DNA from: Micavibrio sp.
Lineage (GTDB): Bacteria > Pseudomonadota > Alphaproteobacteria > Micavibrionales > Micavibrionaceae
NCBI GenBank assembly: GCA_030824805.1
Contig: JAPJRC010000045.1
Location: 1 to 18,085, forward strand
Length of the DNA: 18,085 bases
Reading direction: 5' to 3'
A model generated the notes under the pieces. That model was given only the letters and a program-made list of their open reading frames with translations. It was not told the DNA's origin and did no database searches. Of this stretch, positions 12,905-18,085 are shown piece after piece; positions within the stretch are counted from its first letter, which is position 1, and the number at the start of each line of letters is the position of its first letter. The position numbers and the translations under genes were made by a program.

Positions 12905-14584
12905 ATGCCTTTGAGCTACAGAAATAGGATAGATATTGGCTTTGCGGTTGCAATTATTCTGATCTGTTCGGTGATGTCGTCTGTGTATGCATCTTTTGCA
13001 CAGATGAACCATCAGAAATCCCGTGTGGAACACACCTATGAGGTTATTACAACGTTACAAGGTGTGATTAGCAACCTTACGGACATTCAAGGTTCCGTAC
13101 GCGGCTATGTTATCACCGGTATGGAAGATTATCTTGCCCCTTATTACGTCGCTTTGCCGCGGGTTAAAGACGGTATTGCTAAACTAACCCAGCTTGTCAG
13201 TGACAATCCGGAGCAATTCGAACGATGCCAGATGCTCAAGGATCATGCCAATGAACGCATAAACATCGCAGATACTGTTGTGCGCACTTACCAAACCGAG
13301 GGACAGGACAAAGCTTTCGCCATGATCCGGCAAGGCTCGGGAAAGCGCGAAATGGATGAAATCCGCATCATCATTGCGGATATGATTGCAGAAGAAAAAA
13401 GCCTGCTGGACGTCCGCCGCACTTCGGTGGAAGGTTTCACCAAGCTTACATTGTATGCTGGTGTTGCCGGCGTCAGTATATGCGTCATCATTCTCCTGAC
13501 TGTGTTTATGCTTATTCATCGTGAATTCAAATACAGGACCAGAACCGAAAGCTCGCTGCGCGAAGCCATGGACATGATGGAGCAGCATAACGGAGAAACC
13601 AAACTGGTCGGCCGTATGGGCGATTATCTGCGTGGCTGCCGCGAGCGGGAAGAAGTTTACAAGGTTATCTCCGAAAGCATGCCCTTGTTGTTTCCGACAT
13701 CCTGGGGGAGCATTTCGGTTTTTAACGAAAAACACGACATGCTCGTGCCGGCCATGACATGGGGCAAACTGCCCGAAGGGATCGTCCTGGAATTTGATGC
13801 CGAAGATTGCTGGGCGTTGCGTCAGGGAAGAGGGCATCTTGTGCTTCCTGACAATTCCGCGCCTACCTGCGAACATTTGCGCGAAGTCGACAGTAAAAAT
13901 GTTTCATTCTGCCTGCCGATGCAGGCACAGGGTGAAACGATAGGGCAGATATATTTCGGCGCCGATGTCGATGATGCAAAATATATCGGCCGACATGAAA
14001 TGGGCACGATGCGCAGGATAACCGAGCAAATCTCGCTCGCGCTTGCCAACCTTGATCTGCAACAGGCTCTTAAAGAGCAATCGATCCGCGATCCGATGAC
14101 CAAGCTGTATAACCGCCGTTATCTGGAAGAGACGTTCTCGCGAGAGATTTCGCGTATGCAGCGTAGCGGCAAAAATCTCAGCGTTCTCATCATGGACATC
14201 GACCACTTCAAAAAGGTCAACGATACCTATGGCCACGATGCCGGCGACGCTGTGCTGACTGCTTTTGCCCGTGTGCTTTCACAAAAAAGCCGCAAGGAAG
14301 ATATCGCCTGCCGTATGGGCGGTGAGGAGTTTGTGCTGGTGCTGACAGATGCGCCGGGTGAACTTGCAGTCGAAAGGGCAGAAGACATCCGTGAAGCCGC
14401 CAGCATCCTTTCCATCAAACATGGAGGCCGCACCATCGGCGTTACAGTTTCTATAGGCGTATGTGTTTACCCAACGCACGGCGAAACGCCTGAAGATCTG
14501 ATCAAGAATGCCGATAAAGCCTTGTATCAGGCCAAAAACGGCGGTCGTAACCGTGTCGTGGTCTTTGATCCATCAAAGTCTTAA
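12905..14584 (+). CDS. Membrane diguanylate cyclase with CHASE3, GAF and GGDEF domains
   Basis: This 559-aa protein should make the second messenger c-di-GMP. Order: transmembrane helix about 8-30; periplasmic four-helix sensor of CHASE3 type (about 36-178, with LTDIQGSVRGYVITG); second helix about 182-205; GAF domain about 240-385; GGDEF domain about 392-555. The active site is GGEEF (472-476). The inhibitory I-site RKED (463-466) has PleD spacing, so product feedback inhibition is expected. The GAF holds Cys302-Trp-Ala-Leu, His311, Cys322 and His324, a Cys/His set that might bind metal or sense redox. ATG 12905 is chosen over TTG 12899 because GGGAG (12891-12895) is then better placed. It follows gyrA by 15 nt. 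Confidence 0.93.
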   Translation: MPLSYRNRIDIGFAVAIILICSVMSSVYASFAQMNHQKSRVEHTYEVITTLQGVISNLTDIQGSVRGYVITGMEDYLAPYYVALPRVKDGIAKLTQLVSDNPEQFERCQMLKDHANERINIADTVVRTYQTEGQDKAFAMIRQGSGKREMDEIRIIIADMIAEEKSLLDVRRTSVEGFTKLTLYAGVAGVSICVIILLTVFMLIHREFKYRTRTESSLREAMDMMEQHNGETKLVGRMGDYLRGCREREEVYKVISESMPLLFPTSWGSISVFNEKHDMLVPAMTWGKLPEGIVLEFDAEDCWALRQGRGHLVLPDNSAPTCEHLREVDSKNVSFCLPMQAQGETIGQIYFGADVDDAKYIGRHEMGTMRRITEQISLALANLDLQQALKEQSIRDPMTKLYNRRYLEETFSREISRMQRSGKNLSVLIMDIDHFKKVNDTYGHDAGDAVLTAFARVLSQKSRKEDIACRMGGEEFVLVLTDAPGELAVERAEDIREAASILSIKHGGRTIGVTVSIGVCVYPTHGETPEDLIKNADKALYQAKNGGRNRVVVFDPSKS

Positions 14585-14658
14585 CGGGCTCAAGGGCCTT
14601 TTAAAAGAATTTTCATAAATTTGTGTCATTCTAGGGATATCCAAAGGAAGGGTTCCCC

Positions 14659-14772
14659 ATGAATGATTTTATTGAAGGTATGCATAAAGTAGGCGAGGCG
14701 ATGTCCGCCTGCATCAGCGCTCAGGTCACGAAAGAGGCCCAGGAGAGGCTTGCTGCCCAAAATAAGCCCTAA
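14659..14772 (+). CDS. Hypothetical 37-aa small protein
   Basis: ATG 14659 has a strong AAGGAAGG ribosome binding site (14644-14651). The product, MNDFIEGMHKVGEAMSA and so on, is a short amphipathic helical peptide with one Cys (residue 18), ending in NKP. There is no signal peptide or membrane helix. It is followed by a foldable stretch and a strong terminator, so the whole transcript would be only some 250 nt. It is a small gene of unknown function; alternatively the transcript acts mainly as RNA. Confidence 0.55.
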   Translation: MNDFIEGMHKVGEAMSACISAQVTKEAQERLAAQNKP

Positions 14773-14823
14773 CACGGCAAGAACAAAGTGGCGGGCTTTG
14801 ATACGAGGGCCCTGCCAGCCGTG
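14773..14823 (+). other. Structured 3' region of the small transcript
   Basis: CACGGC (14773-14778), directly after the 37-aa ORF stop, is complementary to GCCGTG (14818-14823). Inside, TGGCGGG pairs with CCTGCCA, whose 3' arm abuts the outer arm. The two stems can stack into one extended hairpin. With the terminator at 14852-14883 this resembles the 3' part of a small structured RNA. Only the complementarity is observed. Confidence 0.35.
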
Positions 14824-14851
14824 CATGCACAAAGGCATTTAACACGGCGTT

Positions 14852-14883
14852 AATAATCCTCCCTTAACGGGGGGATTATTTTT
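14852..14883 (+). terminator. Strong intrinsic terminator
   Basis: AATAATCCTCCC (14852-14863) pairs with GGGGGGATTATT (14869-14880), with one G-U pair, around TTAAC, running into a five-T tract (14879-14883). It ends the small-ORF transcript and isolates coaD from upstream genes. Confidence 0.9.
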
Positions 14884-14913
14884 GGAATAACGGAGCCCGA
14901 TCTTCGCAAATCC

Positions 14914-14942
14914 TTGTAAGTACGGCATTCTCCCAGTATTCT
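14914..14942 (+). promoter_or_regulatory. Probable promoter of coaD
   Basis: TTGTAA (14914-14919) and TATTCT (14937-14942) are spaced by exactly 17 nt. The -35 sequence and spacing are the same as in the tRNA-Leu promoter. Transcription would start near 14949, at the ATG of a 12-codon ORF that ends just before coaD. Confidence 0.5.
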
Positions 14943-14948
14943 CAGGCG

Positions 14949-14987
14949 ATGAAATCCGCCGGTGAAAAATCACTGAAAACGCCCTGA
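14949..14987 (+). CDS. Possible 12-codon leader ORF before coaD
   Basis: ATG 14949 opens the frame MKSAGEKSLKTP and stops in TGA at 14985-14987, one base before the coaD ATG at 14989. coaD itself lacks a Shine-Dalgarno sequence, so a ribosome finishing this ORF could restart on coaD. The ORF would be leaderless if the predicted promoter is right. Short ORFs also occur by chance, so confidence is low. Confidence 0.25.
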   Translation: MKSAGEKSLKTP

Positions 14988-14988
14988 T

Positions 14989-15489
14989 ATGAATATTTCA
15001 AAGCCCCGCATCGGGATATATCCCGGCACATTCGATCCCATTACAAAAGGGCATCTGCACATTATCAAACGTGCCAGCCGTCAGGTGGACAGGCTGGTTA
15101 TCGGGGTTGCCGAGAACATTCGCAAGGCACCACGTTTTAACGTGGAAGAGCGCATAGCCATGGTTAAGACCGATTGTGACAACATGGCCGAAAAATTCTG
15201 CGAAATAGAAGTGCGGCCTTTCGACAATCTGCTTGTACATTTTGCGCGCGATATGAACGCCAGCTGCATCTTCCGTGGCTTGCGTGCGGTTTCCGACTTT
15301 GACTACGAATTTCAGATGACGGGCATGAACGCGCGTCTGGCGCCTGATATAGAGACAGTCTTCCTTATGGCCGCAGACCGTTGGCAATTTGTTTCCGCTT
15401 CCTTTGTAAAGGAAATCCATGCCATGGGCGGCGATGTCTCGGAATTCGTGACGGAAGCAACGCTTTCACGTTTGAATGAAAGGAAATAG
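14989..15489 (+). CDS. coaD: Phosphopantetheine adenylyltransferase (CoaD)
   Basis: This 166-aa enzyme carries out the fourth step of coenzyme A synthesis, transferring AMP from ATP to 4'-phosphopantetheine to give dephospho-CoA. The nucleotidyltransferase motif IYPGTFDPITKGH (10-22, Thr14 and His22) is intact. The RKAPRFNVEERIAM segment follows, then FRGLRAVSDFDYEFQM for ATP binding. FVSASFVKEI replaces the more usual ISSSLVKE, a mild deviation. Length is normal. There is no Shine-Dalgarno sequence at ATG 14989, but a 12-codon ORF ends one base upstream. A sulfotransferase-like gene follows after 8 nt, probably co-transcribed. Confidence 0.97.
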   Translation: MNISKPRIGIYPGTFDPITKGHLHIIKRASRQVDRLVIGVAENIRKAPRFNVEERIAMVKTDCDNMAEKFCEIEVRPFDNLLVHFARDMNASCIFRGLRAVSDFDYEFQMTGMNARLAPDIETVFLMAADRWQFVSASFVKEIHAMGGDVSEFVTEATLSRLNERK

Positions 15490-15497
15490 GGGCAGGA

Positions 15498-16412
15498 ATG
15501 GCACTGAACCCTAAAATCGCATCCTTGTGTTATGTCCTGGCACCATCATACCATGGCGCCAGCACGCTTTCGGCGCGCGCAAATCTCCACCCGGATATTC
15601 TCTCGCTCGGCACCGGCAATCCCGTACAAAATGAAGAGCAAATCTGTTCCTGCGGGGAAAGCGTTCATGCGTTCTGTCCGTTCTGGACCAAAGCCGCAGA
15701 GGCCATTGAAAAAGATGAAAGCGATCCTTTGAGCCATCTGTTGCCGCAAAGCCCATACATTGCGGGCAACCATACGCTCAATAAATGGGTTAACAGCGTA
15801 TTGTCTTTGATTGCGAATGAAGTCGGCCCCAAGACATGGAAGCTTTTCTATGAGCCTGCCGAGCGTTTCTACGGCATACACGACCGTTTTTTAACGTTCT
15901 GCCAGGATTGGGTGCCACACAAGATTTTCCTCGATGCTGAGCGTTCTGCGCTCAAATTCATGGCCATGGCGTCGATGGGCTTTCCTGTGCGCGGGGTAAT
16001 CCACCTTGTGCGTGACCCGCGCGGTTATGCCGCCGCGTGGAAGAAATATTACCCGGAAAGCACGGCGGAGAATCTGGGTATGGAATGGGCCGCATCGCAT
16101 ACAAGGATTCGCAGGTTGGCGCACACCTTCCCGAAAGTCCCGTTTATGGTGCTCAAGTACGAAGATTTGATGGAGCAACCTGTTCTCACCAATGAAAAAA
16201 TATTAAAATTCATGAAGTTAGAGGTTTTTGCCGAGTCCGAGATGATGCTCGATCCGCGCAAAAACCACATGTTAGGATTGCAGACATTAGATCACGTGTC
16301 GGGTATGGCACCGAAAGCGGATAACTGGCGGGAATCCTTGCATATTGAGGATCAGGAACGGGTGGTTAAAGCCGCCGGTCCGCTTTTTGCGGAATTAGGG
16401 TATAAAATCTGA
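15498..16412 (+). CDS. Sulfotransferase-like P-loop protein
   Basis: This 304-aa protein has the layout of PAPS-dependent sulfotransferases. An N-terminal loop, VLAPSYHGASTLSARANLH (13-31), sits where the 5'-phosphosulfate loop belongs but departs from the usual PRSGTT. VIHLVRDPRGYAAAW (167-181) is the 3'-phosphate motif, and LKYEDL (219-224) and DNWRESL are familiar family elements. Cys50, Cys52 and Cys60 (CSCGESVHAFCPFW) form a small cluster that may bind zinc. ATG 15498 has AGGGG upstream, and the gene follows coaD by 8 nt. Acceptor unknown; candidates are envelope glycans or lipids. The family call is reasonable; activity is unproven because of the unusual 5' loop. Confidence 0.75.
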   Translation: MALNPKIASLCYVLAPSYHGASTLSARANLHPDILSLGTGNPVQNEEQICSCGESVHAFCPFWTKAAEAIEKDESDPLSHLLPQSPYIAGNHTLNKWVNSVLSLIANEVGPKTWKLFYEPAERFYGIHDRFLTFCQDWVPHKIFLDAERSALKFMAMASMGFPVRGVIHLVRDPRGYAAAWKKYYPESTAENLGMEWAASHTRIRRLAHTFPKVPFMVLKYEDLMEQPVLTNEKILKFMKLEVFAESEMMLDPRKNHMLGLQTLDHVSGMAPKADNWRESLHIEDQERVVKAAGPLFAELGYKI

Positions 16413-16420
16413 AATCGTTC

Positions 16421-16449
16421 TTGACGGGAGGCTTTCAGATTCATATGGT
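16421..16449 (+). promoter_or_regulatory. Promoter of tRNA-Lys
   Basis: TTGACG (16421-16426) and TATGGT (16444-16449) are spaced by 17 nt and lie directly before the tRNA gene, about 20 nt upstream of the predicted start-to-tRNA region. Confidence 0.6.
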
Positions 16450-16476
16450 CCCGTATCTTAAATCGGCAAATAGAGA

Positions 16477-16552
16477 GATCGCTTAGCTCAGCCGGTAGAG
16501 CAACTGACTTTTAATCAGTAGGTCCCGGGTTCGACCCCCGGAGCGATCACCA
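16477..16552 (+). tRNA. tRNA-Lys (anticodon TTT)
   Basis: Acceptor GATCGCT (16477-16483) pairs with AGCGATC (16542-16548), followed by A and an encoded CCA. The D arm TAGCTCAGCCGGTAGAGCA is standard. The anticodon stem ACTGA/TCAGT encloses CTTTTAA, with anticodon TTT at 16510-16512. The T arm is CCGGG-TTCGACC-CCCGG. The 76-nt length is normal. It reads AAA and AAG codons. Confidence 0.97.
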
Positions 16553-16615
16553 TCCCTAAGATAACCTCCCTAATGCATGTTATAGAAATGTTGCGCTTTG
16601 CGCGATAGTTTGCCA

Positions 16616-16633
16616 CTTTGGTTGCAATCAAAG
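16616..16633. promoter_or_regulatory. 18-bp dyad just upstream of the luxR-type gene
   Basis: CTTTGGTTGCAATCAAAG is an inverted repeat with 8 of 9 base pairs matching (the odd pair is G/T), centred on TTGCAA and ending 14 nt before the ATG. Its length equals that of known lux/tra boxes (18-20 bp), though the sequence differs from their consensus. It may be an autoregulatory operator. Confidence 0.4.
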
Positions 16634-16647
16634 CGGGTAAAAAGTGT

Positions 16648-17385
16648 ATGCTAATTCCTTTCGAGGAATATATTCAGAAAGCCAACAGAGCCAAGACCGA
16701 TGAAGAGCTTGTTTCGGTTTTTCTTGAGACGGTCAAACAGCATGGTTATGACCGGATGACCTTTTGCCTGTTCAACGATCACAACCATATCGGTGTAAAA
16801 GCGGGTGCGCATCAGCTGCGTAACTACCCGCAGGACTGGATGGCGTATTATTTCAGCAAAGATTTTGCCAGTATAGATCCTGTCATTCGCTACAGTTATC
16901 AAGCGAAGGAAACATTTGAATGGAAGGATATCGCCTACAACATGGGCGGTATGACAGCGGAACAGCAAAGTATTCTGGATATGGGAGCAGAGGCGGGGCT
17001 TAACAACGGTTTGTGCGCGCCTTTGTGGTCCGGCGGAAACTTTGCCGGCATAGGGTTGGCCTCGCAGGAACGTACGGATGCAACCCATGCGGATCTGGAT
17101 CTTATCACCGCCTATTGCAACCATTTCTATCTGGCGTATCAACGTCTCCACGCCCATAAGGGGCCAAGCGACACGAAAGACGCCAATATCCTTTTAACAT
17201 CAAAAGAACGCGAAGTTCTTTTGTGGGTCGCCCGCGGTAAAACAGACGGAGATATAGGTGATATCATGGGTATCAGCGACCATGGTGTGGGTTTTCATTT
17301 GCGAAACATTTATAAAAAGCTGGATGCCAACAGCCGCATTCTTGCCGTGACCAAGGCCATCTGCCTTGGCCTTATTTTTCCTTAA
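16648..17385 (+). CDS. LuxR-type quorum-sensing transcription regulator
   Basis: This 245-aa protein has an N-terminal autoinducer-binding domain (about 15-165) and a C-terminal GerE/LuxR helix-turn-helix (about 182-243, LTSKEREVLLWVARGKT). All six residues conserved in acyl-homoserine-lactone receptors can be placed: Trp64, Tyr68, Asp77, Pro78, Trp92 and Gly121, with spacings matching TraR. It should therefore bind an acyl-homoserine lactone and act on DNA as a dimer. ATG 16648 is preferred to an upstream TTG at 16618, which would extend into the dyad. No luxI-type synthase lies in the window, so it may be a solo receptor. A terminator lies inside its last codons. It sits just after tRNA-Lys. 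Confidence 0.9.
   Translation: MLIPFEEYIQKANRAKTDEELVSVFLETVKQHGYDRMTFCLFNDHNHIGVKAGAHQLRNYPQDWMAYYFSKDFASIDPVIRYSYQAKETFEWKDIAYNMGGMTAEQQSILDMGAEAGLNNGLCAPLWSGGNFAGIGLASQERTDATHADLDLITAYCNHFYLAYQRLHAHKGPSDTKDANILLTSKEREVLLWVARGKTDGDIGDIMGISDHGVGFHLRNIYKKLDANSRILAVTKAICLGLIFP
17353..17378 (+). terminator. Intrinsic terminator overlapping the end of the luxR-type gene
   Basis: AAGGCC (17353-17358) pairs with GGCCTT (17368-17373), followed by ATTTTT; an alternative stem is CCAAGG/CCTTGG. It lies within the last coding residues, so the luxR-type transcript would end here and the next ORF would need its own promoter. Confidence 0.6.
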
Positions 17386-17401
17386 AAAACCTCCCCGCAC
17401 C

Positions 17402-17417
17402 CTACGAGAGTTCGTAG
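17402..17417. promoter_or_regulatory. Perfect inverted repeat upstream of the 94-aa ORF
   Basis: CTACGA (17402-17407) and TCGTAG (17412-17417) are perfect inverted copies around GAGT. The centre is about 43 bp before the A of the ATG at 17453. If transcription starts at that ATG (weak elements TTACGG 17418-17423 and TTCAAT 17441-17446, 17-nt spacing), this is the usual position of a LuxR-activated lux box. The sequence does not match the canonical lux box. Confidence 0.35.
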
Positions 17418-17452
17418 TTACGGCCTTTTGCGGAAATTGGTTCAATGTTCGT

Positions 17453-17737
17453 ATGGCACAGAAAATCACACGAGATCATGAAACCTACGCCGGAACGCGG
17501 GATGCGCTGGTTTTTTTGTATGAAGAAGCCATCAGAAACCATTCCTTCGATATGGCGGAGATACTTTTGCAAGCCCTTGCAGGCTGTGAGCAATTGGTGG
17601 ATGAGAGTTATAAACCTGCGCTCAAATCTAACGATGCGATCAGCTGTCTTAGCTTTGTGAAGCAGTTCATCAGCATGGACAATGAAAAGAAAAAGCGTCT
17701 GGCCGAAACGCTGGCCGTTATGGATGGCGCGGCTTAA
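17453..17737 (+). CDS. Hypothetical 94-aa helical protein
   Basis: The protein begins MAQKITRDHETYAGTRDALVF and is predicted almost wholly helical, soluble and charged, with two cysteines and no signal peptide. ATG 17453 is preferred to the longer frame from 17366, whose first part overlaps the luxR-type gene and its terminator. The ribosome binding site is poor. It lies 67 nt after the luxR-type gene with an inverted repeat between them, so it may be a target or a partner of that regulator. Small helical antiactivators such as TraM exist beside some LuxR genes, but I see no sequence resemblance that would justify this name. Function unknown. Confidence 0.6.
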   Translation: MAQKITRDHETYAGTRDALVFLYEEAIRNHSFDMAEILLQALAGCEQLVDESYKPALKSNDAISCLSFVKQFISMDNEKKKRLAETLAVMDGAA

Positions 17738-17786
17738 GCGTTTCACATAGATTTTTACTGTCGATGTCTTGCGGAAAAGCCAATAC

Positions 17787-17807
17787 CTTGTACCTTTAAG
17801 GGACAAG
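17787..17807. repeat. 21-bp dyad flanked by a direct repeat, upstream of the DUF502 gene
   Basis: CTTGT (17787-17791) and ACAAG (17803-17807) bracket the core CCTTTAAGG, giving a 21-bp inverted repeat with one mismatched pair. GCCAATAC occurs on both sides (17779-17786 and 17812-17819), 33 bp apart. It may be an operator region for the following gene; no regulator can be named. Confidence 0.35.
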
Positions 17808-17845
17808 AGGGGCCAATACAGCCTCTCGCAAAGGAAGGCCTATAT

Positions 17846-18085
17846 ATGAGCGAACAAGACAGCAAAATGGTCCGTGACATTGAAGAGGCGGTTAACCCAA
17901 AAATCGGATTGGGTGCGCGTCTCCGCCGCTATTTCTTCACGGGCATCGTTGTCACCGTGCCGATTACCATCACGCTCTGGAGCGCATGGTGGTTCCTGAA
18001 TTTCGTCGATGCGCTGGTCGCTGAGTTGATACCCCCAGAATTCAACCCCAACACATATTTGCCATTCTCCATCCCGGGGTTGGGG
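17846..18085 (+). CDS. DUF502 family membrane protein, N-terminal part (cut by window edge)
   Basis: ATG 17846 has a strong AAGGAAGG ribosome binding site at 17831-17838. The visible 80 residues show a charged N-terminus, then RLRRYFFTGIVVTVPITITLW, a first transmembrane helix (about 31-57), and a periplasmic-facing stretch ending FSIPGLG. RYFFTGIVVTVPI and the following WWFLNFVD match the start of DUF502 proteins, small inner-membrane proteins of unknown function that are widespread in Proteobacteria. The frame is open to the window end, so the rest of the protein lies outside. Confidence 0.85.
   Translation, partial: MSEQDSKMVRDIEEAVNPKIGLGARLRRYFFTGIVVTVPITITLWSAWWFLNFVDALVAELIPPEFNPNTYLPFSIPGLG

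Noticed and set aside
16477..17385. Possible genomic island inserted at tRNA-Lys
   Set aside because: No copy of the tRNA 3' end is found downstream in the window, and there is no integrase or transposase and no obvious base-composition shift.
17435..17445. GTTC-AAT-GTTC as a second LexA box
   Set aside because: The repeat spacing is 3 rather than the required 7 bases.
17366..17452. Longer start of the 94-aa gene
   Set aside because: The added segment overlaps the luxR-type coding end, its terminator and the inverted repeat, and reads as unstructured sequence.

Overview
The window looks like ordinary chromosomal DNA of an alphaproteobacterium with moderate GC content. The clues are the gene set uvrA / ssb / gyrA / coaD in that order (a neighbourhood I recall from many Alphaproteobacteria, including rhizobia), a direct-repeat GTTC-N7-GTTC motif of the alphaproteobacterial LexA type at the head of the uvrA operon, a DUF6314 gene, a Rickettsia 17-kDa-antigen-like exported protein and a DUF502 protein. 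I cannot name the species; a Rhodospirillales- or Micavibrio-like lineage is only a guess. No transposase, phage gene, CRISPR array or rRNA was seen.

Layout. 1-568: tail of one small gene, then two small genes (53 and 40 aa), with two very similar UUCG-loop terminators. 549-1079 (-): dsbB. 1200-1284: tRNA-Leu(CAA) with a good promoter. 1375-2829: polysaccharide flippase-like membrane protein. 2905-3390: exported surface-antigen-like protein with a His-rich tail, whose ribosome binding site can be folded into a hairpin. 3486-4772 (-): ammonium transporter. 4866-8155 (-): DUF6314 gene and uvrA, overlapping by 7 nt and apparently under one LexA-type operator. 8270-8902: glutathione S-transferase. 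9000-9473: ssb. 9542-10009: exported DUF2059 protein. 10142-14584: gyrA, then a CHASE3-GAF-GGDEF diguanylate cyclase 15 nt behind it. 14659-14883: 37-aa ORF with a structured 3' region and strong terminator. 14989-16412: coaD and a sulfotransferase-like gene, 8 nt apart. 16477-16552: tRNA-Lys(TTT). 16648-17385: LuxR-type acyl-homoserine-lactone receptor/regulator with an 18-bp dyad just upstream. 17453-17737: unknown 94-aa helical protein preceded by another dyad. 17846-18085: start of a DUF502 membrane protein, cut by the window edge.

How it works together. The core is DNA maintenance (UvrA, SSB, GyrA) plus coenzyme A synthesis (CoaD). Signalling and envelope genes are set into this core: a c-di-GMP synthase behind gyrA and a quorum-sensing receptor with no LuxI-type synthase in the window. 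The points most worth a second look are the LexA-type box over the start codon of the DUF6314-uvrA operon, non-standard residues at both classical quinolone-resistance positions of GyrA (Gln86 and Met90), the orphan LuxR gene with dyads before it and before the next gene, and the hairpin that covers the Shine-Dalgarno sequence of the 17-kDa-antigen-like gene. I found no clear new defence or mobile system.
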